The notes below the pieces were generated by a model. The model saw nothing but the letters and a program-made list of their open reading frames with translations, had not been told where the DNA came from and searched no databases. From Oscillospiraceae bacterium (GTDB lineage Bacteria; Bacillota_A; Clostridia; Saccharofermentanales; Saccharofermentanaceae), in the NCBI GenBank assembly GCA_902791885.1, contig CADAXO010000017.1, forward strand, positions 2,233 through 20,062: 17,830 nucleotides of DNA. Direction: 5' to 3'. Below, piece after piece: positions 7,357-15,036 of the stretch (position 1 is its first letter; each line of letters opens with the position of its first letter). The position numbers were made by a program, and so were the translations under genes.

Positions 7357-8694
7357 ATGAACGAAGAAATCTGGTCGAAAGCACTTAAGATCATCTCTCT
7401 TGATTCGAGAGTAGATGAGATCTATTACAACACTATTCTCAATAAGATGAAGCAGGTGTCGTATGATAACGATATCCTTGTTCTTTCATGCCGTGATGAC
7501 TATTCCTTAAGTCTTGTTAAGGGACAGGAGCTGGAAGGCTTTATTAAGAGTGCAGTGGGAATGGTTACAGACCGCGATACATCGGTAATGTATGTTGTCG
7601 AGGGTGATAATGCTGCAGCCATCAATTCGATCGTTTCCGAGACCAAGGTAAAGGAGAAGGACCGCTCTGCTTTCTCTTCTTCCGAGCTGACCGATGAGTT
7701 TACTTTCGAGAATTTTATCGTAGGAGACTGCAACAGATTTGCTCACGCATCTGCCATCTCCGTTGCCGAGAATCCCGGCCTTCGCCAGAAGAATCCTCTT
7801 TATCTGTGGGGTAATTCGGGTCTTGGTAAGACACACCTTATGAAAGCTGTAGGATACAGAGTAAAGCAGCTCTATCCTAATAAGAAAGTACTTTATACGA
7901 CATGTGAAGAGTTCACGAATGCATTCGTATCTTCGCTTAATACCAAGGCTATCGATGATTTCCGTAAGAAGTACAGAAATATCGATGTTCTTTTAATTGA
8001 TGATATTCAGTTTCTTATTAATAAAGAGGGAACCCAGATGGAGTTCTTCAATACTTTCGAGTCGCTGGTATCTGCGGGAAAACAGATCGTAATCACGAGT
8101 GATAAGTCTCCCAAGAGCCTTCCTGAGCTCGATCCCAGACTTACGACCAGATTCCAGAACGGCGTCATGATGGATATCCAGCCGCCGGATTATGAGACTC
8201 GTAAGGCTATCTTTATTAATAAGATGAATTCGATGGGCATATCTTTTGACGATGATATAGTCGAGTATGTCTGCGAGAACGTAACTAATAACGTAAGAGA
8301 GCTTAACGGTGCTTTTAATATCATTTCCACATACTATGCACTCGAGAACGGCAATATAAATCTCGAACTTATTATGTCGAAGTTAGCGCCTATCATCTCA
8401 CCGAGCAAGAATAAGCAGATCACGGTCGAGGTCGTAATAGATGCAGTGTCCAAATATTATGACATTACTCCTGATAAACTGTTGTCGAACGTCAGATCTG
8501 CCGATATCGTCAACGCCAGATCAGTCGCTATGTATATCTGCAGAGACCTTCTGGGCATGCAGTATACAAAGATCGGAGAATTCTTCGGCGGTAAGAAGCA
8601 TTCGACTGTCATGCACGCCTGTAATAAGCTTGCAGACGATCCTTTTTTGATGTCTGACGTAAATGTCATAGAGAAGAGAATCGCGGACATTTAA
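7357..8694 (+). CDS. dnaA: chromosomal replication initiator DnaA
   Basis: DnaA binds DnaA boxes at oriC, forms an ATP-dependent filament, melts the origin and helps load the helicase. The 445-residue protein shows the N-terminal interaction domain, a short linker (SETKVKEKDRSAFSSSE), and the AAA+ domain with Walker A GNSGLGKT at 152-159 and Walker B LLIDD at about 212-216. The C-terminal helix-turn-helix domain has the signature GGKKHSTVMHACNKL, which contacts the DnaA box. The ATG at 7357 is chosen because GGAAGGT lies six bases upstream; the in-frame TTG at 7342 precedes that ribosome site. It is the first gene of the rightward arm, divergent from the sortase gene with only about 66 bases between them. 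The candidate oriC follows it. Confidence 0.97.
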   Translation: MNEEIWSKALKIISLDSRVDEIYYNTILNKMKQVSYDNDILVLSCRDDYSLSLVKGQELEGFIKSAVGMVTDRDTSVMYVVEGDNAAAINSIVSETKVKEKDRSAFSSSELTDEFTFENFIVGDCNRFAHASAISVAENPGLRQKNPLYLWGNSGLGKTHLMKAVGYRVKQLYPNKKVLYTTCEEFTNAFVSSLNTKAIDDFRKKYRNIDVLLIDDIQFLINKEGTQMEFFNTFESLVSAGKQIVITSDKSPKSLPELDPRLTTRFQNGVMMDIQPPDYETRKAIFINKMNSMGISFDDDIVEYVCENVTNNVRELNGAFNIISTYYALENGNINLELIMSKLAPIISPSKNKQITVEVVIDAVSKYYDITPDKLLSNVRSADIVNARSVAMYICRDLLGMQYTKIGEFFGGKKHSTVMHACNKLADDPFLMSDVNVIEKRIADI

Positions 8695-8955
8695 ACAAAA
8701 AATGTTTATATGTTCATAAGTCAATGTAATTTTGATGTAGACGGATTGTTCACAGATTTACGATGTTCATATGAACAGATTTGTAAACATCATAATGTGA
8801 CGATTTGAACACATAATTAACACTGTTAAATCCGCACCGTTATTACTCCCGTGAGGGTTTTACACATTTTCTTCAGACCATAATAATATGAATACGAAGT
8901 CAATAAAAAATGTGATAAAATAGGTGCGGTAAATTCTCGAAAGGAATATCGCTGT
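8695..8955 (+). other. candidate chromosomal replication origin (oriC)
   Basis: This 261-bp gap between dnaA and dnaN is AT-rich, has no gene, and is where many Firmicutes carry a DnaA-box cluster. Nine-base matches to TTATNCACA are degenerate. TTGTTCACA (8746-8754) and TTTTACACA (8858-8866) match at eight of nine. TTATGAACA on the minus strand (8711-8719), TTGTAAACA (8781-8789) and TTGAACACA (8805-8813) match at about seven. A 14-bp palindrome TGTTCATATGAACA lies at 8764-8777. The A-rich run before 8911 could help unwinding. The dnaA upstream gap is too short to hold an origin, and gene orientation flips there, so this is the best location. No box is a perfect consensus. Confidence 0.7.
8913..8921 (+). 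promoter_or_regulatory. candidate extended -10 element for dnaN
   Basis: TGATAAAAT fits the TG-n-TANNNT pattern and lies 34 bases before the dnaN start. No good -35 box is visible, and it overlaps a possible minus-strand DnaA-box-like sequence (8911-8919), so DnaA could affect it. This is a weak call. Confidence 0.3.
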
Positions 8956-10065
8956 ATGAAATTCAACTGCAACAAATCGGATCTTCTGGATGCCATCGTA
9001 ATTGTTCAGAAGGCAATAAAGACTAATTCTACCGTACAGATACTCGACGGTATTCTTATACAGGCAGAAGACGGAAGCGTTAAGCTTACCGGTTATGATC
9101 TCGAGACAGGTATCGAAGCAGATCTTGACTCAGATGTTATAGAAGAAGGTTCTGTTGTAGTTAATTCGAGATATTTCGGTGAGATCGTAAAGATGCTTCC
9201 CGATGACATGACTACTATCGAAGTAGATGACAGATACAACGTATCCATCAGTTCAGGTGAAGCCAATACGGTTCTTAAGGGACAGTCTTCCGAGTCTTAT
9301 CCCAAGATCCCTGTTATCGAGACAGATAATAAGATCACAGTATCCCAGAAGCTTATCAAGGATATGGTTAACGGTACTATCTTCGCAGTATCCAAGGACG
9401 GCACAAGACAGTATCTTACAGGATGTAATCTCGAGAGCGACGGTACAACTCTTACAATGGTAGCCATTGACGGCTTCAGAATGGCATTAAGAAGAGCTAA
9501 TGTGGGATCCGACTTCCCTGTTATGAACTTCATCATTCCCGGTAAGGCTCTTAACGAAGCAGCCAAGATCTTTGACGGATCCGATGAGAATACTGAAGTT
9601 ATTATCTACAGTTCCGCTAATCACCTTCTTTTCGATATCGGAAGCGTAAGAATTATTTCCAGACTTCTCGGCGGACCGTTCGTTAATTACAACGCGATCA
9701 TTCAGAAGAATCCCAGAACCGTTATCAACATCGACAGAAGAAAGCTTCTCGATGCTGTTAACCGTGCTTCCCTTATCATTAATTCAGATGAGAGAAGATG
9801 TCCTTTGCAGATCAAAATGAAGGATACTGCTACTCTTATCGTATCCGCTACAGCTGATGCAGGTACTCATAAGGAGACTATTCCGATCGAGACTGAGGGC
9901 GAGACTGTTGATATCGATTTCAATTCCAAGTATCTTGTCGATGCACTCAAGGTTATCGAGGATGATACAGTAAGGATCGAGTTTAACGGTAATCAGGGTC
10001 CTTGCATCATAGTACCTGTTCAGGGAGATGCTTACGTTTATTTGGTACTGCCTATCAGAAGATGA
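8956..10065 (+). CDS. dnaN: DNA polymerase III beta subunit (sliding clamp)
   Basis: DnaN dimerises into a ring around DNA and tethers the replicative polymerase and other clamp-binding proteins. The 369-residue length and three repeated clamp domains fit the family. Recognisable segments are the N-terminal MKFNCNKSDLLDAIVIVQKAI, VDGFRMALRRA in the middle domain (here IDGFRMALRRA) and the C-terminal YLVDALKVIEDD followed by PVQGDAYVYLVLPIRR, which forms part of the partner-binding pocket. The ATG at 8956 has AAGGA 11 bases upstream, slightly long but the only candidate. The last codons overlap the recF start by four bases (ATGA), so dnaN and recF are translationally coupled. The small S4-domain gene yaaA, often found between these two, is absent. 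Confidence 0.97.
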   Translation: MKFNCNKSDLLDAIVIVQKAIKTNSTVQILDGILIQAEDGSVKLTGYDLETGIEADLDSDVIEEGSVVVNSRYFGEIVKMLPDDMTTIEVDDRYNVSISSGEANTVLKGQSSESYPKIPVIETDNKITVSQKLIKDMVNGTIFAVSKDGTRQYLTGCNLESDGTTLTMVAIDGFRMALRRANVGSDFPVMNFIIPGKALNEAAKIFDGSDENTEVIIYSSANHLLFDIGSVRIISRLLGGPFVNYNAIIQKNPRTVINIDRRKLLDAVNRASLIINSDERRCPLQIKMKDTATLIVSATADAGTHKETIPIETEGETVDIDFNSKYLVDALKVIEDDTVRIEFNGNQGPCIIVPVQGDAYVYLVLPIRR

Positions 10066-11306
10066 TCATAAAGAAGATAGGTCTTACTAACTTCAGAAAT
10101 TACGGAAGGCTCGACATTGAGGTCGGGCCTTCTGTTAATGTTATCTACGGTAATAATGCCCAGGGCAAGACTAATATCATCGAAGCCGTAAGCGTAGGTT
10201 CTTCGGTAGTTTCTCACCGTACATCCAAGGATAAGGAGATGATAAAGTTCGGTGAGAATGAGTATATTATCGACCTTCTGTGTCATGATGAGGTTTACGG
10301 TTCTGACGTGGAACTTAAGTCGGGATACTATACCGAGAAGTCCGAATTTAACGATAAGAAGATATCAGGGCGTAAGCTGTATCACGACGGCATGCTGATA
10401 CCTAAGATTTCTCAATACATGGGTGTGTGTAACACTGTTATTTTCGCCCCTGAAGACTTAAGTATCGTTAAGGGACAGCCTGCTGCCAGGCGTAAATACT
10501 TAAATCTTCTGATATGCAAGGTCTCCCCTTCTTATTACGACATGCTCGGCAGGACGAGGAAGATAATCGAGCAGAAGAATGCCTGTCTTAAGACTTTCAA
10601 AGGGCGTTTCGATAAGTCCCGTGAGAATGAGCTTGAATACTGGGACTTCTCCATAGCGGATCTGTCGGCTTATCTTATTATCGAGCGCTTCAGGTATTGT
10701 GAGATGATCTCGCGCAAGGCTGCCGCGCATCATTCGGTTATTTCTGATGGCAAAGAGAACCTCAAGATCGTGTATTCCACTATAACGGGCTCAGAAGGCG
10801 TTATAAGAGGCTTCCTTTCTGATAGTGATATGTTTGACCAATTTATAGCAGGAACGCTTTCTGAGGGCATTCTCGCGCAGATTAGGACTACATTGAGCGA
10901 CATGATCCTTGAGAAGCTCCGTTCAGAGCGCATTACAGACGTCGAAAAGGGCATCTACGCCAACGGAGTGCACCGTGATGACATAGATATAAGCCTTAAC
11001 GGTCTGTCTATGAGGCAGTATTCCTCCCAGGGACAGCAAAGATCCGCTGCATTGGCTCTTAAATTGGCTGAATTGGAGATCATAAAGGATAAGACCAAGT
11101 CCTCCCCCATCCTGCTTCTGGATGACGTATTCTCGGAGCTTGATGAAGGCAGAAGGGTAAGTCTGCTGTCCGGAATGAACACGGCTCAGATCTTTATCAC
11201 GTGTACCGACAGGTCTTTTGTAGAGAATGAATTGTCTTCGATAGTGACTTCGAATGTCGATACCAGGTTCTTCAGAGTGGAATCGGGTAAGGTTTACTGC
11301 GAATAA
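10062..11306 (+). CDS. recF: DNA replication and repair protein RecF
   Basis: RecF is an ABC/SMC-type ATPase that, with RecO and RecR, loads RecA at single-strand gaps. Landmarks are the N-terminal MIIKKIGLTNFRNYGRLDIE, the Walker A GNNAQGKT at 30-37, the signature motif YSSQGQQRSAALALKLAE, and Walker B with the D-loop in SPILLLDDVFSELDEGRR. The start at 10062 gives 414 residues and an ATGA overlap with dnaN; the longer open frame upstream is only dnaN sequence in another frame. The protein is somewhat longer than the usual 360-375 residues, with the extra length spread through the middle. It is followed by a fresh promoter for remB, so the dnaN-recF unit may end here, although no terminator hairpin is visible. 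Confidence 0.95.
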   Translation: MIIKKIGLTNFRNYGRLDIEVGPSVNVIYGNNAQGKTNIIEAVSVGSSVVSHRTSKDKEMIKFGENEYIIDLLCHDEVYGSDVELKSGYYTEKSEFNDKKISGRKLYHDGMLIPKISQYMGVCNTVIFAPEDLSIVKGQPAARRKYLNLLICKVSPSYYDMLGRTRKIIEQKNACLKTFKGRFDKSRENELEYWDFSIADLSAYLIIERFRYCEMISRKAAAHHSVISDGKENLKIVYSTITGSEGVIRGFLSDSDMFDQFIAGTLSEGILAQIRTTLSDMILEKLRSERITDVEKGIYANGVHRDDIDISLNGLSMRQYSSQGQQRSAALALKLAELEIIKDKTKSSPILLLDDVFSELDEGRRVSLLSGMNTAQIFITCTDRSFVENELSSIVTSNVDTRFFRVESGKVYCE

Positions 11307-11347
11307 TCCAATATTTTTAATATTTATATATTATAATAAGCATATTA

Positions 11348-11356
11348 TGTTATAAT
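11348..11356 (+). promoter_or_regulatory. extended -10 promoter of remB
   Basis: TGTTATAAT (11348-11356) repeats the extended -10 seen before dnaA. A second TATAAT lies at 11332-11337 in the same AT-rich gap. Transcription from the first would start just before the GGAGG ribosome site, giving a very short leader. No clear -35 box is present. Confidence 0.5.
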
Positions 11357-11377
11357 ATCGCTTGGAGGAATTTGTCG

Positions 11378-11641
11378 ATGTATGTGAATATCGGCGGCGA
11401 TATATTCGTTCCCGCGGGAAGTGTAAGTGCGATAGTTAATCTTGAGACAGTACTTCCCTCTACACGAAGTGTTACCGATCTTATCGAGGCAGAAGACGAT
11501 AATAACAGGCTTCAGTACCTCACGGAAGATATTCCGAGAACTCTGATCCTTACGGATTCAAGGTCTTACATAAGTTCGATATCATCACAAATCCTTCAGA
11601 AAAGGCTTGAGAACAGCCTGAGTAACAATGTTAAAACTTAA
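11378..11641 (+). CDS. remB: RemB/YaaB-type regulator (DUF370 family)
   Basis: This 87-residue protein belongs to the small DUF370 family, which includes RemA and RemB of Bacillus, known for roles in biofilm-matrix gene control; RemA binds DNA. It begins MYVNIGGDIFVPAGSVSAIVNLET and has the family-like TRSVTDLIEAE, RTLILTDSRSYISSISSQILQKR. The ATG at 11378 is chosen because GGAGG ends nine bases before it; an in-frame TTG at 11372 would be only three bases away. Position between recF and gyrB matches the remB (yaaB) place in Bacillus, which supports the name. The DNA-binding role is known for the family, not shown here. Confidence 0.88.
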   Translation: MYVNIGGDIFVPAGSVSAIVNLETVLPSTRSVTDLIEAEDDNNRLQYLTEDIPRTLILTDSRSYISSISSQILQKRLENSLSNNVKT

Positions 11642-11675
11642 ATCTATTTATTAATTATCAAGGAGATTTGATAAA

Positions 11676-13769
11676 ATGAGTGATGATGAGAAGAATCTGA
11701 ACACCGGTGCGGTCGATGTCTACTATCAGCCGATCGAGGATGCGGATGACGATGAGCTCCGTAACCTTGCCGAGAATCCCAGGGCGATGACGGAGAATTT
11801 CGCTGAGGAGAAGATCGAGGAGATCGAAGCCGTTACCGAAGGTCAGGATGAGTTCGATACTACTAATTCCAGTGCTTACGATGAATCCGATATTCAGGTT
11901 CTTGAAGGTCTTGAAGCCGTTCGTAAGCGTCCCGGAATGTACATCGGTGATACTACTTTAAGAGGTCTTCACCACCTCGTTTATGAGATCGTAGCCAATT
12001 CAGTCGATGAGGCTCTGGCCGGTCGATGCGATAAGATCGATGTAGTTCTTAATAAGGACGGATCGGTAACAGTTACTGACGACGGATCCGGTATTCCTGT
12101 AGGAATTCACCCGAAGCAGGGTATTCCTACTGTTGAAGTTGTTCATACGATCCTCCATGCAGGCGGTAAGTTCGGCGGCGGCGCATACAGCGTTTCCGGC
12201 GGTCTGCACGGCGTTGGTGCATCAGTAGTTAATGCTCTTTCCGATACAATGACAGTACAGGTTAAGCGTGAAGGTCATATCTACCAGATCGGATTTACAA
12301 AGGGTGTAACTACCGAGCCTTTGCATGTTATCGGTGACTGTGAAGTAGAAGATACAGGTACAAGAACTACGTTTATCCCTGATAATACTATCTTCCCTGA
12401 CATCACTTTTGACTTCGATACCATGATTACACGTTATCGTGAGATGGCTTTCCTTAACCGTGAAGTTACTATCGATCTTCACGATAACAGAGGAGCTGAA
12501 CCTAAGGATGTACACCTTCATTATGACGGCGGTATCATCACATTCGTTGAGTATCTTAACCGTCACAAGGAGAAGATCAATCCTACTCCTATTTATATGG
12601 CAACTAAGGTTGACGACTGCTTCGTAGAGATCGCCATGCAGTATAACGACTCCTATCAGGAGACTGTATACAGTTATGCGAACAATATCGCTACAACTGA
12701 AGGCGGTACGCATCTTACTGGTTTCCGTGCCGCTCTGACACGTGTAATCAACGATTATGCAAGAAGATATAAGTTCCTTAAGGATAATGATCAGAAGCTT
12801 CAGTCTGAAGATACAAGAGAAGGTCTCGCAGCTATTATATCCGTTAAGCTTCCTGAGCCTCAGTTCGAGGGTCAGACAAAGACCAAGCTCGGTAACGCTG
12901 AGATCAGACCTATGGTAGAGCGTGCAGTATCCGAGAAGCTCATGACATTCCTCGAGGAGAATCCTGACGTAAGTAAGATGGTTATGGATAAGTGCCTTTC
13001 TGCAAGTCGTGCACGTGATGCAGCTAAGAAAGCACGTGAAATGACCAGAAGAAAGACAGTATTCGAGAATAATGCACTTCCCGGTAAGCTTGCCGACTGC
13101 CAGTCCAATGAGGCTGAATTCTGCGAGATCTTTATCGTTGAGGGAGACTCCGCAGGCGGTTCCGCTAAGCAGGGTCGTGAGCGTAAGTATCAGGCTATCC
13201 TGCCTCTGTGGGGTAAGATGCTTAACGTTGAGAAGGCCCGTATCGATAAGGTTTATTCCAATGAGAAGCTTCAGCCTGTAGTTATGGCTCTCGGTGCAGG
13301 AATCGGTGATGAGTTTGATGAATCCAAGCTTCGTTATCACAAGGTAATCATCATGGCCGATGCCGATGTCGACGGTTCTCATATCCGTACGCTGTTGCTT
13401 ACATTCTTCTTCAGATATTTAAGACCTCTTGTAGACGGAGGATATGTATATATCGCTTGTCCTCCGCTCTATAAGGTATATCAGGGTGATGAAGCATATT
13501 ATGCTTATGATGATGCCGAGATTGAAGCTATCAAGGAGCAGACAGGCTGGAAGAATCCTCTTATCCAGAGATTTAAGGGTCTCGGTGAGATGAGTTCAGA
13601 GCAGCTTTGGGATACAACAATGAATCCTAATACAAGAAAGCTTCTCAAGGTTACTCTTGCTGATGCTCAGGCTGCTGATGAGACATTCACATTGCTTATG
13701 GGTGATGAAGTAGATCCCCGTAAGGAATATATCCAGATGAATGCTAAGTTGGCTAATATCGATACATAA
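11676..13769 (+). CDS. gyrB: DNA gyrase subunit B
   Basis: GyrB supplies the ATPase and part of the cleavage core of gyrase, which introduces negative supercoils. The 697-residue protein has the GHKL ATPase motifs YEIVANSVDEA, DDGSGIPVGIHP and GGLHGVGASVVNAL, the transducer segment QTKTKLGN, and the Toprim motifs EGDSAGGSAKQGR and DADVDGSHIRTLLLTFFFR. It ends with QRFKGLGEMSSEQLWDTTMNP, which points to GyrB rather than ParE. About 65 residues precede the usual start region (YDESDIQVLEGLEAVRKRPGMYIG); this extension is strongly acidic. The ATG at 11676 has AAGGAG ten bases upstream, supporting the long form. gyrA does not follow; a parS site lies eight bases after the stop codon. Confidence 0.96.
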   Translation: MSDDEKNLNTGAVDVYYQPIEDADDDELRNLAENPRAMTENFAEEKIEEIEAVTEGQDEFDTTNSSAYDESDIQVLEGLEAVRKRPGMYIGDTTLRGLHHLVYEIVANSVDEALAGRCDKIDVVLNKDGSVTVTDDGSGIPVGIHPKQGIPTVEVVHTILHAGGKFGGGAYSVSGGLHGVGASVVNALSDTMTVQVKREGHIYQIGFTKGVTTEPLHVIGDCEVEDTGTRTTFIPDNTIFPDITFDFDTMITRYREMAFLNREVTIDLHDNRGAEPKDVHLHYDGGIITFVEYLNRHKEKINPTPIYMATKVDDCFVEIAMQYNDSYQETVYSYANNIATTEGGTHLTGFRAALTRVINDYARRYKFLKDNDQKLQSEDTREGLAAIISVKLPEPQFEGQTKTKLGNAEIRPMVERAVSEKLMTFLEENPDVSKMVMDKCLSASRARDAAKKAREMTRRKTVFENNALPGKLADCQSNEAEFCEIFIVEGDSAGGSAKQGRERKYQAILPLWGKMLNVEKARIDKVYSNEKLQPVVMALGAGIGDEFDESKLRYHKVIIMADADVDGSHIRTLLLTFFFRYLRPLVDGGYVYIACPPLYKVYQGDEAYYAYDDAEIEAIKEQTGWKNPLIQRFKGLGEMSSEQLWDTTMNPNTRKLLKVTLADAQAADETFTLLMGDEVDPRKEYIQMNAKLANIDT

Positions 13770-13777
13770 AATCTAAT

Positions 13778-13793
13778 TGTTCCACGTGGAACA
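13778..13793. other. parS: parS centromere site 1
   Basis: TGTTCCACGTGGAACA is a perfect 16-bp palindrome matching the widespread chromosomal parS pattern (TGTTNCACGTGNAACA). It sits between the gyrB stop and the first zinc-ribbon gene, about 1.3 kb before parA. ParB, encoded at 15835, is the expected ligand. Confidence 0.92.
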
Positions 13794-13812
13794 TTTATAA
13801 GGAGACAGAATT

Positions 13813-14328
13813 ATGAAAGTTTGTACGTTCTGCGGTTTAAAGACAGATGATAAGACATCTAACTGTGCCAGCTGCGGATCGTCAGACTTTCTTAATGTCT
13901 GCCCTAACTGTTCTAATGAATTCGAAGGTTCATTCTGTCCTGACTGTGGTACCAGATACAACGCTCTGCCTGCAATATGCCAGGTATGCGGGACTAAGTT
14001 CTATACTAAGGCATGTCCTAACTGCGGATATATAGCAGGTACCAGACTTAATAACGGTCCGAGCTATGGAATTAAACGACCTTCCATCAGACAGGATATA
14101 AGTTTTAACGCCAGATTCTCCTTAGCTTTGGGGGTACTCGGTATTTTTATGATGCCGATACCTTTATCTATTATTGCGATTGTATTGGCGTCAAAAGAAT
14201 TAAAAGTAAATAAAAATTCTTCTATGGCAAGAGCAGGATTGGTACTGGGAATTGTCGGTGTGATATTTGGTGTATTGATGACAGTCATCTATGGTGTCAG
14301 TGCTATTGCTGCAATAGCTAGAGGATGA
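13813..14328 (+). CDS. zinc-ribbon membrane protein, DUF4190-like (copy 1)
   Basis: This 171-residue protein has no function I can assign. Its first 72 residues hold six CxxC pairs (Cys4/7, 18/21, 30/33, 42/45, 56/59, 68/71), enough for three zinc ribbons in tandem. After a linker of about 20 residues come two hydrophobic segments, ALGVLGIFMMPIPLSIIAIVLA and GLVLGIVGVIFGVLMTVIYGV, separated by a short charged and polar loop (SKELKVNKNSSMAR), a layout like DUF4190. The zinc domain would face the cytoplasm. The ribosome site AAGGAG lies about ten bases upstream. It probably shares a transcript with gyrB, because no terminator lies between them. It is a tandem paralogue of the next gene, roughly 80% identical over the zinc region by eye, and each gene is preceded by a parS. 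Confidence 0.85.
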   Translation: MKVCTFCGLKTDDKTSNCASCGSSDFLNVCPNCSNEFEGSFCPDCGTRYNALPAICQVCGTKFYTKACPNCGYIAGTRLNNGPSYGIKRPSIRQDISFNARFSLALGVLGIFMMPIPLSIIAIVLASKELKVNKNSSMARAGLVLGIVGVIFGVLMTVIYGVSAIAAIARG

Positions 14329-14329
14329 T

Positions 14330-14345
14330 TGTTCCACGTGGAACA
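14330..14345. other. parS: parS centromere site 2
   Basis: The same perfect 16-bp palindrome as sites 1 and 3 starts one base after the stop codon of the first zinc-ribbon gene, 552 bp from site 1. The second zinc-ribbon gene begins 16 bases downstream, so its ribosome site (GAGGG) lies next to the ParB target. Confidence 0.92.
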
Positions 14346-14361
14346 GTATGAGGGTTAGTAT

Positions 14362-14889
14362 ATGAAAGTATGTACATTCTGCGGATTAAAGACCGATGAT
14401 AAGACATCTACATGCGCAAGTTGTGGATCTTCTGACTTTTTGAATGTTTGCCCTAATTGCTCTAATGAGTTCGAAGGTAAGTTCTGTCCTGATTGCGGAA
14501 CTAAATACAATCAACAGCCTACAATCTGTTCTCAGTGCAGAACTAAGTATTTCTCTAAAGCGTGTCCGAATTGCGGTTATATATCAGGCGGAAGTATTCC
14601 GAATATTAATTATGGTGCAAGAAACAGATCCGGTAATGTAAGATTCTCAGGCATGAATGCGAATGAGAGATTAGCTTTCATATGCGGTATCTTGGGTATA
14701 TTCTTCTTACCGATTCCTCTTTCTATAATCTCTCTTGTATATGCAGGTAAGGAGAAGAAGGCGGGAAATGATAGCAGTGCTGTAAAGATGTCCATGGTTC
14801 TCGGAATACTGGGCTTGATGATGGGAATTATGTATTTAATGTTTATGATAATCAGTTGTGTCGCTGCTGTTGCAGGAAATGCTCGCTGA
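14362..14889 (+). CDS. zinc-ribbon membrane protein, DUF4190-like (copy 2)
   Basis: This 175-residue paralogue of the preceding gene keeps all six CxxC pairs in the same places. Its two membrane segments are ICGILGIFFLPIPLSIISLVYA and MVLGILGLMMGIMYLMFMIISCVAAV. The zinc region differs from copy 1 at about 13 of 76 positions by hand count, while linker and membrane parts have diverged more, so the duplication is not recent. It starts at 14362 with GAGGG upstream and lies immediately downstream of parS 2. A terminator-like hairpin built on parS 3 follows 27 bases after its stop. Function is unknown; the position within the parS cluster suggests, but does not show, a link with chromosome segregation or the membrane. 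Confidence 0.85.
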   Translation: MKVCTFCGLKTDDKTSTCASCGSSDFLNVCPNCSNEFEGKFCPDCGTKYNQQPTICSQCRTKYFSKACPNCGYISGGSIPNINYGARNRSGNVRFSGMNANERLAFICGILGIFFLPIPLSIISLVYAGKEKKAGNDSSAVKMSMVLGILGLMMGIMYLMFMIISCVAAVAGNAR

Positions 14890-14916
14890 ACAGATATCTT
14901 ATCAGATGATTATTTT

Positions 14917-14950
14917 AGAGGATGTTCCACGTGGAACATCCTCTTTTATT
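14917..14950 (+). terminator. terminator hairpin built on a parS site
   Basis: Bases 14917-14944 form a 28-bp perfect palindrome: parS flanked on each side by AGAGGA and its complement. As RNA it gives a 12-bp stem with an ACGT loop, followed by four T residues and ATT. It lies 27 bases after the second zinc-ribbon gene and before parA, so it probably ends the upstream transcript. Confidence 0.7.
14923..14938. other. parS: parS centromere site 3
   Basis: A third identical copy of TGTTCCACGTGGAACA, 593 bp from site 2 and about 100 bases before parA, lies at the centre of a terminator-like hairpin. With sites 1 and 2 it makes a cluster of about 1.2 kb where ParB should load and spread. Confidence 0.92.
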
Positions 14951-15036
14951 ATACGAATATTGTTACTTGAATGTTATATATGACTGCTGTGCATAATGTT
15001 ATTATCTTCTTATAAATTAATAATAAGGGGTGTTAT

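Noticed and set aside
10002..10061. Longer RecF start adding 20 residues
   Set aside because: The added residues are dnaN coding sequence in another frame and resemble no RecF; the ATGA overlap at 10062 gives the family N-terminus.
12222..13382. A 386-codon open frame on the minus strand
   Set aside because: It is wholly antisense to gyrB, whose ATPase and Toprim motifs run through the region. It has no ribosome site and no recognisable domain; codon bias of gyrB leaves the reverse frame open.
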